From: Paenibacillus sabinae T27
GTDB lineage: Bacteria; Bacillota; Bacilli; Paenibacillales; Paenibacillaceae
Length of the DNA stretch: 64,000 bases
NCBI RefSeq assembly: GCF_000612505.1
Contig: NZ_CP004078.1
Span: 1,600,001 to 1,664,000, forward strand
Direction of reading: 5' to 3'
Shown here: positions 18,189-26,990 of the stretch, piece by piece
Numbering within the stretch: the first letter of the stretch is position 1
Layout of the letters: each line of letters starts with the position of its first letter
Translations under genes and position numbers: made by a program
Notes under the pieces: model-generated
Databases searched by the model: none
Told to the model about the DNA's origin: nothing
What the model saw: the letters and a program-made list of their open reading frames with translations, nothing else

Positions 18189-18851
18189 ATGTCAATGGAG
18201 CATCAGCAAGATAAAGCAAAAAACAAGCTGCTGAAAAAACTGATTCCGTTCCTCATGAAGGACGGGTTTCAACAAATGAGGATGGACGATATTGCAAAGT
18301 TTATGGATGTTAGCAGGGCAACGATGTACAAGAATTTTTCTTCAAAAGAAGAAATCATCGAGGGCGTCGTTCGCATTTTTGTTGACTATATAGAACGGCT
18401 AGAGGATCGTACCAATGAGGATGACGATCGATCGTTCGGGGTTTGGTTTCAGCAATTGTTTGAACAATCGGTAACGTTAGTTGGCAAAATATCTGATGTG
18501 TTTCTGAAGGATTTACAAATGGTATTTCCGGAAATGTACGATGTTTTGAAGTCTGCGTTGAATAAAAAGGAACAGCAGACCCTTAAGTTTTATCAAGATG
18601 GGAAGAACAAGGGGATTTTTAATCCGATTAACGAGAAGTTCATTTTACTTCAAGACGATATTTTGCTCCGGGAAATCATGAATGTGAAGTATTTGCTTTA
18701 TAACCAAATGACCATTCAACAAGTCCTCAATGATTATTATCATTTTAAAAAAATTCAATTGTTCAAACCGGAAAAGATGTCCTTAGTGGACGACTCACGG
18801 ATTCACCCCGTCATTGAACATATTGTCGAGAAATTCAATCGTGCTTTATAA
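18189..18851 (+). CDS. TetR/AcrR-family transcriptional regulator
   Basis: A 220-residue cytoplasmic repressor. The N-terminal helix-turn-helix reads MRMDDIAKFMDVSRATMYKNFSSKEE in pieces near residues 32-57 (DIAKFMDVSRATMYKNF), and the rest is an all-helical ligand-binding and dimerisation domain. AAGGGGGAG precedes the ATG at 18189. It is transcribed away from dehydrogenase 1 and probably represses it, itself and perhaps dehydrogenases 2 and 3, since a matching 36-nt element lies before both this gene and dehydrogenase 3. The inducer is unknown. Confidence 0.9.
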   Translation: MSMEHQQDKAKNKLLKKLIPFLMKDGFQQMRMDDIAKFMDVSRATMYKNFSSKEEIIEGVVRIFVDYIERLEDRTNEDDDRSFGVWFQQLFEQSVTLVGKISDVFLKDLQMVFPEMYDVLKSALNKKEQQTLKFYQDGKNKGIFNPINEKFILLQDDILLREIMNVKYLLYNQMTIQQVLNDYYHFKKIQLFKPEKMSLVDDSRIHPVIEHIVEKFNRAL

Positions 18852-18872
18852 ATCAGAATATATAAAAGTCTC

Positions 18873-18910
18873 AAAGTCTTGTTCATTTGGAACGAGGCTT
18901 TCTTTTTATT
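18873..18910 (+). terminator. Terminator after the TetR-type regulator gene
   Basis: AAAGTCTTGTTC and GAACGAGGCTTT pair with two G-U pairs around a short loop, followed by CTTTTTATT. Confidence 0.7.
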
Positions 18911-19025
18911 GGAAAAATTGGGAAAAGAAGAGACCGCTAACCGAATGGAAGCACCATAAATCGTGGCGTCATTTCCGTCAGTGGTCTAAACTAAGGGGTT
19001 CGGTAAATCCTATGTTTCAGCCTGC

Positions 19026-19868
19026 TTAGTCTGTTTCTATCGGAAAATCAGCAGAACGACTTACTTCAGCCCATGTATCCACTTCTTCTGCACGCGATCT
19101 TGATGATTTCTCTGCAGCTTCAACAGCCCCGGCACCGAGAAGTAGACGAAGCGGTGGATCTTCCAAGTTAACGATATCCATGATGATCTTGGCTGCCCGT
19201 GCCGGGTCTCCTGGTTGTTTACCTTCCGTGGCAAGGCGGAACTGGTGCATTTGACCAACGGTTTGAAGGTAATCTTCACTCATCTCCGCCATGTTCATAG
19301 ATGCCCCTTGCCAGTCGGTTCGAAATGCCCCCGGCTCAATAATTGTGACCTTGACACCGAAGGGCTGGACTTCATTGCTTAATACTTCTGAAAAGCCTTC
19401 GACTGCATATTTTGCAGTCTGGTAAGCCCCCATGCCAGGTGTACCACCAACTCGTCCACCTACGGAGGAGAACTGAACAAAATGACCGGAACGTTGCTTG
19501 CGCAACACAGGTAGTGCTGCCTTGGTCACATTTACGACACCGAATAAGTTAGTCTCGATTTGTGCACGAAAATCCTCATCGGTCATTTCTTCAATGGGAG
19601 CACTATTCGCGTAGCCGGCATTGTTCACAACCACATCTAGTCTCCCGAACGAGTCAACGGCCAATTTAACCGCCGAAAGAGCAGCCTTAGCATCAGTAAC
19701 ATCTAAAGAGAACGTACGAACTTGATCCCCGTATTCCTCCAAAAGGTAGTCTAACTGTTTTGAGTTGCGTGCTGTGGCTATAACTTGATCCCCGCCTGCC
19801 AGCACCGCTTTCACAAGCTCCTTGCCAAAACCCCGGGAACTCCCGGTAATAAGCCAAACCTTAGACAT
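19026..19868 (-). CDS. Short-chain dehydrogenase/reductase 2
   Basis: A 280-residue NAD(P)-dependent oxidoreductase. The cofactor loop TGSSRGFG, the NNAGYA motif and the catalytic Ser/YQTAK set are all present. Sequence and length closely follow dehydrogenase 1, so the two probably arose by duplication. I chose the ATG at 19868, where MSKVWLITG matches dehydrogenase 1 exactly and GGAGTTGA lies upstream; a longer frame to 19910 has no such support. It lies between the TetR-type gene and dehydrogenase 3, and is probably cotranscribed with dehydrogenase 3. Confidence 0.92.
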   Translation of the reverse strand: MSKVWLITGSSRGFGKELVKAVLAGGDQVIATARNSKQLDYLLEEYGDQVRTFSLDVTDAKAALSAVKLAVDSFGRLDVVVNNAGYANSAPIEEMTDEDFRAQIETNLFGVVNVTKAALPVLRKQRSGHFVQFSSVGGRVGGTPGMGAYQTAKYAVEGFSEVLSNEVQPFGVKVTIIEPGAFRTDWQGASMNMAEMSEDYLQTVGQMHQFRLATEGKQPGDPARAAKIIMDIVNLEDPPLRLLLGAGAVEAAEKSSRSRAEEVDTWAEVSRSADFPIETD

Positions 19869-19946
19869 GATATATTCAACTCCATTTGATTTAATTAGTG
19901 CTTTGCACATGTAACTCGTATTTTGCTAATTTAGTGTGTTGGGTTC

Positions 19947-20753
19947 TTAGAATGCTCCTCGAATCAAACCACCGTCAACGCGAATGGTTGCCCCGCTTAC
20001 ATATTCTGCATATTCGCTACAAAGATAGGCTACAGCCGCTGCAATTTCATCAGGGTAGCCGAAGCGTCCCCGGTCATTAGGAATAAGTTCGTTAACCGCA
20101 TTAGGCATAATCTCATCCCAGGTTTGGCCCCAACCCCGAGAAGGTCCAATGTGCTCAACCAAATCCTTAACCGCATCCACAAGGATTGCTCCTGGCGAAA
20201 CAATGTTGGAAGTAATTCTCGTGCCCTTCAACTCACGTGCCAAAGATACAGCAAGATTATGGCGGGCAGCTAGGGTTGCGTTGTATTGAGGGTGGGTATT
20301 CATTGGTTGCAGAGCAAGCCCCCCACCGATCGTAATGATACGACCCCAGTTCTGTTCACGCATTTTTGGAACCAAGCGTTGAATCATACGCACACCAGAA
20401 ATGACATTAACGTTATAGGTATCAGCCCATTCGTCGGCTGTAGCTTCCATCCAGGAGAAATGACGATAGAAGCCAGCGTTGTTGACGAGAATGTCTACTG
20501 GACCATCGGCCAACGCAGCAGCAGCAACTGCATCTGCTCCTTCATCAGTAGTTAGATCACCGAGTGCAATCGTCGCAGTTCCACCATTGGATTTGATGGA
20601 CTCTGCTACAGCGCGAGTGCGCGCTTCATCGCGTCCATGTACAATAACAGTTGCTCCTTCAGCTCCCAGCATTTTTACCATTGCCATTCCAAGACCATTG
20701 CTCGAACCTGTAATAAGTGCCCGTTTGCCTTTTAAATTCAATTCCATGTCCAT
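19947..20753 (-). CDS. SDR-fold protein 3 lacking the usual catalytic Ser and Lys
   Basis: A 268-residue SDR-fold protein with a normal cofactor loop (TGSSNGLG), a normal NNAGF motif and a C terminus ending SGATIRVDGGL, as in FabG-like reductases. The active site is unusual. Where YxxxK is expected it has YNATL, with Leu in place of Lys, and the position 13 residues before Tyr, normally Ser, is Gly (TIGGGLALQ). The Tyr is kept. It may therefore be a weak enzyme, a different chemistry or a binding protein. AGAAGG on the minus strand supports the ATG at 20753. A copy of the 36-nt element lies about 190 bp upstream. Confidence 0.88.
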   Translation of the reverse strand: MDMELNLKGKRALITGSSNGLGMAMVKMLGAEGATVIVHGRDEARTRAVAESIKSNGGTATIALGDLTTDEGADAVAAAALADGPVDILVNNAGFYRHFSWMEATADEWADTYNVNVISGVRMIQRLVPKMREQNWGRIITIGGGLALQPMNTHPQYNATLAARHNLAVSLARELKGTRITSNIVSPGAILVDAVKDLVEHIGPSRGWGQTWDEIMPNAVNELIPNDRGRFGYPDEIAAAVAYLCSEYAEYVSGATIRVDGGLIRGAF

Positions 20754-20941
20754 TTGCCTTCTTTCTTCGCGTGAAATCAATATCAATACAATTACGCCAT
20801 GGCATTTAACGCTTGTTGAACAGGATCCTGTGAATTGCCCATACTACTTTGATTAAAACAGTGTCAACGATAGGATTCCGCTTTCTTTAACCTCATTGAC
20901 CACTTCTTCATCTTAACCTGATCAGATTATATCACTGGAAT

Positions 20942-20977
20942 AAAACAAAGTAAACAATAAGTATATAAAATGTCTAT
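20942..20977. repeat. Shared 36-nt element, copy B (candidate TetR operator)
   Basis: It matches copy A at 18086-18121 in the same orientation, from AAAACAAAGTAAACAA to AATGTCTAT. Both copies lie about 170-190 bp upstream of a minus-strand dehydrogenase gene. Confidence 0.6.
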
Positions 20978-21029
20978 TTTGAATAAAGTTTATACATCTC
21001 GACTGAAGTTACGCCAGACAGCTATCGGC

Positions 21030-21049
21030 AATCTGATCCTAATCAGATT
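21030..21049. repeat. Perfect inverted repeat in the gap before sigK
   Basis: AATCTGAT and ATCAGATT flank CCTA. The half ATCAGATTA occurs again at 20921-20929, just upstream. It could be a regulator site for dehydrogenase 3 or chance in AT-rich DNA. Apart from this, copy B and the sigK promoter, I see nothing coding in 20754-21303. Confidence 0.4.
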
Positions 21050-21208
21050 AAAGCGTTTGTTCGGATCTTGAATTCAAAAGGGTATCAGCGTCACGGTTCG
21101 AACTCAATTCGGATCGGACATTAACGCGGCATGCGGCCAGCTATACCGCTCCGAATAATCGATGTCGGAAGTAAATTTATTTCGTGTTTCTATTTCCCGC
21201 GTACATGC

Positions 21209-21235
21209 ACTTCTAGGCATTCACCCACATACAAT
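21209..21235 (+). promoter_or_regulatory. Mother-cell sigma (SigE/SigK) type promoter of sigK
   Basis: The -10-like CATACAAT at 21228-21235 matches the SigE consensus and nearly matches SigK's CATAnnnTA. An AC at 21209-21210 stands 17 bp upstream, as in SigK promoters. sigK of Bacillus is known to be read by SigE with SpoIIID and later by SigK, so either sigma would be sensible. Confidence 0.5.
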
Positions 21236-21303
21236 GAAGTGACCGTGAACCCGTAGGAATGACTGACCGGTTTCATTGTACATGTGCGGGAGGTGTCGCC
21301 AAA

Positions 21304-22005
21304 GTGCCCGGATTTCTTAGCACCATTGCACTGTTGATCAAGGAACTGTCGCTTCTGGTATCTTATGTAAGGAACAATGCGTTTCCCCAACCTTTGACTG
21401 AGCAGGAAGAAAGCAAATACTTGGGAATGATGGCCGAGGGAGATGCCAAGGCAAGGAATTTGCTGATTGAACATAACTTGAGGCTGGTCGCCCATATAGT
21501 AAAAAAATTCGACAATACAGGCGAAGACATGGAGGATCTAATCTCCATTGGGACGATCGGACTGATCAAGGCGATTGAAAGCTATCGCCCGAACAAAGGT
21601 ACGAAGCTCGCGACCTTTGCCGCCCGCTGTATTGAAAACGAAATTCTGATGCATCTGCGCTCACTCAAAAAAACGCGCAAGGACGTGTCACTGCACGACC
21701 CCATCGGTACGGATAAAGAAGGCAACGAAATTACCTTGATTGATATTCTGGGCTCGGATACGGACGATGTCATCAAGGAAGTGGACCTGAAGATCGAGAA
21801 GAGCAAGATCTACCGCAATCTCGACATTCTAGACGATCGGGAAAAAGAGGTGGTGGTCGGCCGTTTCGGACTGGACACCGGGGGCGAGGAGCGGACGCAG
21901 CGCGAAATCGCCAAGGAGCTGGGCATCAGCCGCAGCTATGTGTCGCGGATTGAGAAAAGGGCGCTTATGAAGCTGTATCATGAGTTTTATAAGGCGAAGC
22001 GATAG
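21304..22005 (+). CDS. sigK: RNA polymerase sigma factor SigK (late mother-cell sporulation)
   Basis: A 233-residue sigma-70 family factor that directs late mother-cell genes, including coat and cortex functions. The N-terminal pro-sequence region ([21 protein letters not shown]) matches SigK. Region 2 contains [20 protein letters not shown] and [15 protein letters not shown], and region 4 contains [21 protein letters not shown] chose GTG 21304 because GGGAGGTG lies 9 nt upstream; residues before it have no match in SigK. The gene is whole, not split by a skin element. A frameshifted 109-nt copy of its middle lies at 25583-25691. Confidence 0.93.
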   Translation: MPGFLSTIALLIKELSLLVSYVRNNAFPQPLTEQEESKYLGMMAEGDAKARNLLIEHNLRLVAHIVKKFDNTGEDMEDLISIGTIGLIKAIESYRPNKGTKLATFAARCIENEILMHLRSLKKTRKDVSLHDPIGTDKEGNEITLIDILGSDTDDVIKEVDLKIEKSKIYRNLDILDDREKEVVVGRFGLDTGGEERTQREIAKELGISRSYVSRIEKRALMKLYHEFYKAKR

Positions 22006-22014
22006 GGAACAGAA

Positions 22015-22048
22015 GGAGACCTGCCTAGTCGGCGGGTCTCTTTTTTAG
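22015..22048 (+). terminator. Terminator after sigK
   Basis: GAGACCTGCC and GGCGGGTCTC pair around a short loop, with one G-U pair, followed by TTTTTT. Confidence 0.85.
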
Positions 22049-22153
22049 AGGATATATCTAATACCTTGACTTGACCGTATACTGTTCAGCTAACGAAAAC
22101 GATAGTTCGATAGACAGCAAAACACAGCACAACGACATTCTTTATTCCAAAAT

Positions 22154-22182
22154 TTGCTATTGTTATAGAGTTTGATTATACT
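22154..22182 (+). promoter_or_regulatory. Sigma-A promoter of the secA2-like gene
   Basis: TTGCTA at 22154-22159 and TATACT at 22177-22182 are separated by 17 bp. The transcript would start about 40 bp before the ATG, which has GAGGAGGGA upstream. Confidence 0.65.
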
Positions 22183-22231
22183 TTAGCCACTATAGAATCG
22201 CGTATTTCTACCGAGGAGGGATCAAATTCCG

Positions 22232-24507
22232 ATGAATTTAGCTGTCAAGTTGATGCAAAAATTCAAAGACCTAGATACCCAGAATAAGCTGAAGGTCTAT
22301 CGGGACAAAACGGAGCTCATCCGGAAACGGAATTTGGAAGCATGGGACGATGAGCAGCTTCAAGCGGAATCCCTCCGGCTGCAAAAAGAAGCAAAATCGG
22401 GCACGCCTTTGGATGCGCTGCTTGTCGATGCTTATGCGTTAGTCTGCGAGACAGCGAAGAGAAAGCTCGGATTACAGCCTTATGATGTCCAGATCATGGC
22501 AGCCATCGCTCTGCATGAGAGCTTTTTGATCGAGCAGCATACCGGTGAAGGAAAAACGCTCTCTGCTGTTATGCCTGCTTATCTAAATGCGCTGACCGGC
22601 GAAGGCGTTCATGTGCTGACTTTTAACGATTATTTGGCCAAGCGGGATGCGGAGTGGATGGGCCCGATCTATCGTTTCCTTGGGTTAACGGTAAACTCGG
22701 TTCAAGCGGGCATGAGCCTGTTCGAGAAACGGGAAGCATACGCCAAAGATATAACCTATGTTACGGCTAAAGAATCGGGATTCGATTATTTGCGCGACAC
22801 AATCGCACTGGGCGAAGCCGATACCGTACATCGTCCTTTCCACTACGTCATTGTCGACGAAGCGGATTCACTGCTTCTCGACGAAGCGCGGGTGCCGCTA
22901 GTCATCAGCGGCGAGTCGGGCTCTTCCAAGAGCGACGGCATACTTTTCGCAGAAGTGGCTCGGCAGCTCAATCAAGCAGAGCATTACGACTTCGACGAGT
23001 TCCAGCGGAACGTTTACTTGAATGAAGCAGGAGCTGCGAAAGCGGAGTTGCTGCTGGGATGCGGCAATTTGTACGATAGCCATAATAGTTACTTGTTAAC
23101 GTCATTGAATTGCGCGCTGCATGTGGAATCGTTATTACAAAAAGACGTCGATTACATCGTCCGGGACGGTAAAATCGAACTGATCGAAGAATATACCGGC
23201 CGCGTGGCCGAGAACAGGTATTTGCCGGACGGGCTGCAAGCCGCGCTTTCGGCCAAAGAAGGGCTGCAGTGGAACGCTGGCGGGAAAATTCTCGGGACGA
23301 TTACCCTTCAACACTTCATCAGCCTGTATCCGAGGATTTGTGGAATGACGGCTACTGCATACGCTTCTGCAATGGAATTCGAAAATATTTATGCGCTGCA
23401 GGTGCTGCAAATTCCGCCGAACCAGCCAAACATACGGATCGACCATCCGCACCGGATTTATACCCATAAAGAAGCCAAATATAAGGCGCTTGTACAAGAA
23501 ATCTCGTCCGTCCATAGGGTGGGACGCCCCATTCTTATTGGTACGTCAAGCGTCGAGGAGTCTGACATGTTAGCGGAGACGCTAGCGGTTGCCGGCGTGC
23601 CTTGCCATGTTCTGAATGCGAAAAACGACGCAGAAGAAGCCGAAATCATCGCCAAAGCGGAGAAATCGGCGCCGTGACGGTGTCTACGAATATGGCGGGA
23701 CGCGGCGTCGACATTCGGCTCGGCGGCGGGGACCCCGCGCAAGCGGAAGTTGTCGCCAAGCTGGGCGGGTTGTATGTGATTGGTACACATGTGAACGAAA
23801 GTGTGCGTATCGACGACCAACTGCGCGGGCGTTCTGGCCGCCAAGGCGACCCGGGAGCTTCCGTATTTTTCGTAAGCTTGGAGGACGAGTTGCTGCTTCG
23901 GTTCGGCATCAATAAAGTGATTCGCGCTCCCAGGCAGGATGAGGCGCTCGAAGAGCCGGTGCTCCGCAGCAAAATCACGCATATTCAGCGCGTTATTATG
24001 GGCCAAAACTTCGATATCCACCAGGAACTGAACTGTTATTCGGATATGGTGGAGGATCAGAGGCGAATTCTATACGAGGAGCGGCTCGGAATTTTGAAAG
24101 GCGAGCAGCCGATGAGCCCTGCGGAGCAGCGGGTGCGGCTTTTTTATATCGACGAGTTCTGGGCTGACCATCTGGCATACGTTTCTTACCTTCGCGAAGG
24201 CATCCACTTGGAGAGCCTTGCCAGCCGCAATCCAATCGACGAATTTCATGCGCAAATCACTCAAGCCTACGAGCAAATTCCGGCTAAAATCAATAGTGAG
24301 TCGGCGAATATGCTTGTAAGGCTCGGAGGTTCGAATGACCCGGCGAAGTGGGAAAAGTTCGGTCTGAAGAGCCCTTCTTCCACTCGGACTTATATTATCA
24401 ACGATCAATACCTCCAGAATAAGCGCAGCTCGTGGACCGGAGCGACCGTATTTGCTTATTGGCTTCGCAATGTTATACGGCCGATATTCAGGCTGTCAAA
24501 ATATTGA
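22232..24507 (+). pseudogene. SecA2-like preprotein translocase ATPase, frameshifted
   Basis: An accessory SecA-type motor ATPase that would drive export of a subset of proteins. The first frame (22232-23677) holds Walker A (EQHTGEGKT near residue 104), DEAD motif (VIVDEADSLLLDEAR) and the start of the second motor domain. It ends early after [10 protein letters not shown]. The next frame carries on with [19 protein letters not shown], the conserved SecA segment, to 24507. One G missing from GCGG at about 23657-23660 explains the break. Corrected length is about 758 residues, shorter than housekeeping SecA and without its C-terminal zinc-binding tail, as in SecA2. No SecY2 or accessory Sec gene is nearby. 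Confidence 0.85.
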
Positions 24508-24680
24508 TGCAGCGCAGCTTTTTCAAGGATGACCGGGACGAATACGAGGGAATGCTCGATTCATCCTGCGCTGAAAATGTTAAGCGGAGCGTTGAAGCTG
24601 TGTTGACTTCGAACAATATGGGGCGTCTTGCTGCCGTTCTACGGCCGGGGATGTCTCGTTTTTTGAATAAGAACCAGTAA
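24507..24680 (+). CDS. Hypothetical 57-aa protein overlapping the secA2-like stop
   Basis: The ATG shares its A with the TGA of the secA2-like gene. The product (MQRSFFKDDRDEYEGMLDSS at its start, FLNKNQ at its end) is charged and without membrane segment, and I do not recognise it. There is no clear ribosome binding site, so expression would rely on coupling. The frame is open further upstream within the secA2 gene, so it may instead be a remnant of a longer downstream gene. Confidence 0.25.
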   Translation: MQRSFFKDDRDEYEGMLDSSCAENVKRSVEAVLTSNNMGRLAAVLRPGMSRFLNKNQ

Positions 24681-24779
24681 GATCAGGTAGTCTGAAGGGA
24701 TACTGAGCTTGCGACAGGGAAATCCGTACAGTACACTTTCTTTATCCTGTACTACTTCGAAAAAAGGAAGTGTTAAACA

Positions 24780-25487
24780 ATGAATGTAGAAATGGTCATG
24801 CAGGAGCTTGAAGCGCTCGGCAAGGAACGAACCAAGAAAATATACAGCTCGAACGGCGCGCACGAACCGCTTTTTGGCGTGGCTACCGGCGCAATGAAAC
24901 CTATCTTCAAGAAAACCAAAATAAATCAGCCTCTAGCTGAGCAGCTTTACGCGACGGGGAACTACGACGCCATGTATTTTGCCGGCATTATAGCTGACCC
25001 CAAAGCAATGACGGAAGCCGATTTTGACCGCTGGATGGATGCGGCTTATTTTTATATGCTGTCTGATTATGTAGTTGCAGTAACCTTGGCAGAAGCGGAT
25101 ATTGCACAAGAGGTTGCCGATAAATGGATCGCGAGCGGTGAAGAGCTGAGAATGTCAGCGGGCTGGAGCTGTTACTGCTGGCTGCTCGGCAATCGACCGG
25201 ATGATGAATTTTCCGAAAGCAAAATTGCCGGTATGCTTGAGATCGTGAAAAATACGATTCATGATTCACCAGAACGCACTAAATACGCAATGAACAACTT
25301 TTTATACACAGTGGCGGTATCCTATGTGCCTCTTCATGATAAAGCGTGTGAGACCGCAAGGACTGTAGGCCCAGTAGAAGTCAATAAGGATAAGGCAAAA
25401 AGCAAATTTCTTCACGCTTACGAAAATATTCAAAAGGCTGTCGACAAAGGGCAGGTTGGTTTTAAACGCAAGCATGTAAGATGTTGA
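24780..25487 (+). CDS. DNA alkylation repair protein, AlkD-like
   Basis: A 235-residue helical-repeat (HEAT-like) protein of the DNA alkylation repair family, which removes or recognises alkylated purines. Typical segments are the start (MQELEALGKERTKKIYSSNG), VATGAMKPIFKKTK and WCYCWLLGNRPD-like helix text (GWSCYCWLLGNRPDDEFSES). Length matches the family. AAAGGAAGTG lies upstream of the ATG. It follows the secA2-like gene and has its own terminator, so it appears to be a separate unit. Confidence 0.85.
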   Translation: MNVEMVMQELEALGKERTKKIYSSNGAHEPLFGVATGAMKPIFKKTKINQPLAEQLYATGNYDAMYFAGIIADPKAMTEADFDRWMDAAYFYMLSDYVVAVTLAEADIAQEVADKWIASGEELRMSAGWSCYCWLLGNRPDDEFSESKIAGMLEIVKNTIHDSPERTKYAMNNFLYTVAVSYVPLHDKACETARTVGPVEVNKDKAKSKFLHAYENIQKAVDKGQVGFKRKHVRC

Positions 25488-25535
25488 CCGTGACAAAAGC
25501 TTAAACCTACTCCGAGACCGATAGCTCAGAAAGGA

Positions 25536-25570
25536 AGAACCAGCAGCCACACAAGGCTGCTGGTTCTTCC
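25536..25570 (+). terminator. Terminator after the alkylation repair gene
   Basis: AAGAACCAGCAGCC and GGCTGCTGGTTCTT form a 14-bp perfect stem with a short loop. Only a short T-rich tract follows. Confidence 0.75.
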
Positions 25571-25582
25571 TGTGCCCGGAGA

Positions 25583-25691
25583 CAGACGATGTGATCAAGG
25601 AAGTCGATCTCAAGATCGAGAAGAGCAAGATCTACCACAATCTCGACATTTTGGAGAACGGGAAAAAGAGGTCGTGGCCGGCCGTTTCGGA
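25583..25691 (+). pseudogene. Stray sigK fragment
   Basis: This stretch is a diverged copy of 21761-21870 inside sigK. The first part reads [17 protein letters not shown] before a one-base loss shifts the frame at the segment that is ILDDREKE in the whole gene. It cannot encode a product. It lies in the same orientation as sigK, 3.8 kb downstream, between a terminator and an 80-bp repeat. Confidence 0.85.
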
Positions 25692-25738
25692 TGAGCCTCA
25701 CATTCCCTTTGCTTTCTTGTTTATGGGCCTTTCTTTTA

Positions 25739-25819
25739 TATAAATATATCAGCGGATGAAGCTGTCCATCTGCACAAGCTGTTAGTTCACCTGTTCATAG
25801 ATTATAGTATCTCACTATG
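25739..25819 (+). repeat. 80-bp direct repeat, copy A
   Basis: It runs from TATAAATATATCAGCGGAT to CATAGATTATAGTATCT and matches 26991-27072 at roughly four bases in five. Copies A and B flank the AT-rich epimerase gene. Both carry CATAGANTA near the end, similar to a SigK -10, but without a well-placed AC at -35. Confidence 0.75.
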
Positions 25820-25833
25820 AAGGGGTGAATGAA

Positions 25834-25974
25834 GTGCATAAAGTAATAATCACAGGAGCAAATGGATTTATTGGTAGTTCATTAACGAATTATCTTGCGA
25901 GGGAAAAATGGAGAGAGCTCGAGAATAAACTCTCTCCCAAGATGTTTCAAAGTGTGGGAGGCGATCTTTTGTGA
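25834..25974 (+). pseudogene. Truncated N-terminal remnant of an NAD-dependent epimerase
   Basis: GTG 25834, preceded by AGGGGTGAA, opens a 46-codon frame beginning MHKVIITGANGFIGSSLT, the Rossmann cofactor loop of the epimerase/dehydratase family. After about 22 residues the sequence loses resemblance and stops at 25974, overlapping the start of the whole epimerase gene. It is most likely the front end of an earlier, now deleted paralogue. Confidence 0.65.
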
Positions 25975-26915
25975 AGAAAGCTATTGTTACGGGTGCAACT
26001 GGTTTTATAGGGAGTTATCTTGTAAAAGAATTAATAAATAACGGATATAAAGTATTGGCGATTATTAGACCTAATTCAAATAATAGATACAGATTAGAAA
26101 ATTTAAGTGATGTAAAGATTTTAGAATGTGACTTATCTGATCTGAAAAATGCTGGAAAAAATATTAATGAAAACTATGATTATTTTTTTCATCTGGGTTG
26201 GGAAGGAGTCTACGGTGAAAATCAATCTAATTATATTGTGCAACTAAGAAATACTGAGTACGCTCTCGATGCTATGGAATTAGCAAATAAAACAAACTGC
26301 ACACGTTTCATAGGAGCTGGAAGTATCCAGGAAAAAGAATGTTTAGTTGAAATGCAGAAAAGCCAAGAGGTTACTAATCAGGGAAACGCATATAAAACAG
26401 CAAAATTGGCAAGCCATTTTTATTGTAAGTTAAAAGCAAATAAAGCTAAGATAGACTTTTTTTGGCCGCTTCTTACCAATACTTATGGTGTTGGTGAAAC
26501 CTCAAGTCGATTAATAAACAGTGTCATACAAAAGCTAATCAATGGCGAGGAACCGACCTTAACAAAAGGTGAGCATTTATATAATTTTATCTATATCACT
26601 GACGCTGTAAGAGCCTATAGGATTATTGCAGAGAGGGGAATTAGTTATAATGATTATATAATTGGAAGTGAGAGGGTTATACCTTTGAAAGAGTATTTAG
26701 AGGAATTAAAAGATGTCGTAAATCCCAATCTCACTCTAGGTTTTGGAAAACATATTTATAATGGAGTTTATATGACTAAGCAAGATCTTTATAATAAAAA
26801 TTTATATACAGACACTGGGTATAAAACTAATGTGCCATTCAAAGTGGGAGTAAAGATGACCGCTGACTGGCAAAGGAGAGAATTAACTGGCTCAAAAAAG
26901 ATATCCCTGCCTTAA
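25971..26915 (+). CDS. NAD-dependent epimerase/dehydratase (nucleotide-sugar type), AT-rich
   Basis: A 314-residue extended SDR that probably modifies a nucleotide-activated sugar. The cofactor loop is GATGFIGSYL near residue 9, and the active site is YKTAK near residue 143. GGGAGGCG supports GTG 25971. The gene is strikingly AT-rich, with AAA, ATA and TTA codons dominating, unlike its neighbours, and it lies between two copies of an 80-bp repeat, so recent horizontal gain is likely. It probably supplies a sugar donor to the adjoining glycosyltransferases. The exact reaction (epimerase, reductase or dehydratase) cannot be told. Confidence 0.88.
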   Translation: MKKAIVTGATGFIGSYLVKELINNGYKVLAIIRPNSNNRYRLENLSDVKILECDLSDLKNAGKNINENYDYFFHLGWEGVYGENQSNYIVQLRNTEYALDAMELANKTNCTRFIGAGSIQEKECLVEMQKSQEVTNQGNAYKTAKLASHFYCKLKANKAKIDFFWPLLTNTYGVGETSSRLINSVIQKLINGEEPTLTKGEHLYNFIYITDAVRAYRIIAERGISYNDYIIGSERVIPLKEYLEELKDVVNPNLTLGFGKHIYNGVYMTKQDLYNKNLYTDTGYKTNVPFKVGVKMTADWQRRELTGSKKISLP

Positions 26916-26990
26916 GTGCCTCCCACCAATTCTCTGCTACCTCGAACTCGTTTGGGAAATCCCCCCACTTCCACATTCGACATGGGTGTC

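Noticed and set aside
24432..24506. Extension of the 57-aa frame upstream into the secA2-like gene as a second secA2 frameshift
   Set aside because: The other frame runs smoothly to a plausible SecA2 end (a hydrophobic and basic C terminus), so no second shift is needed.
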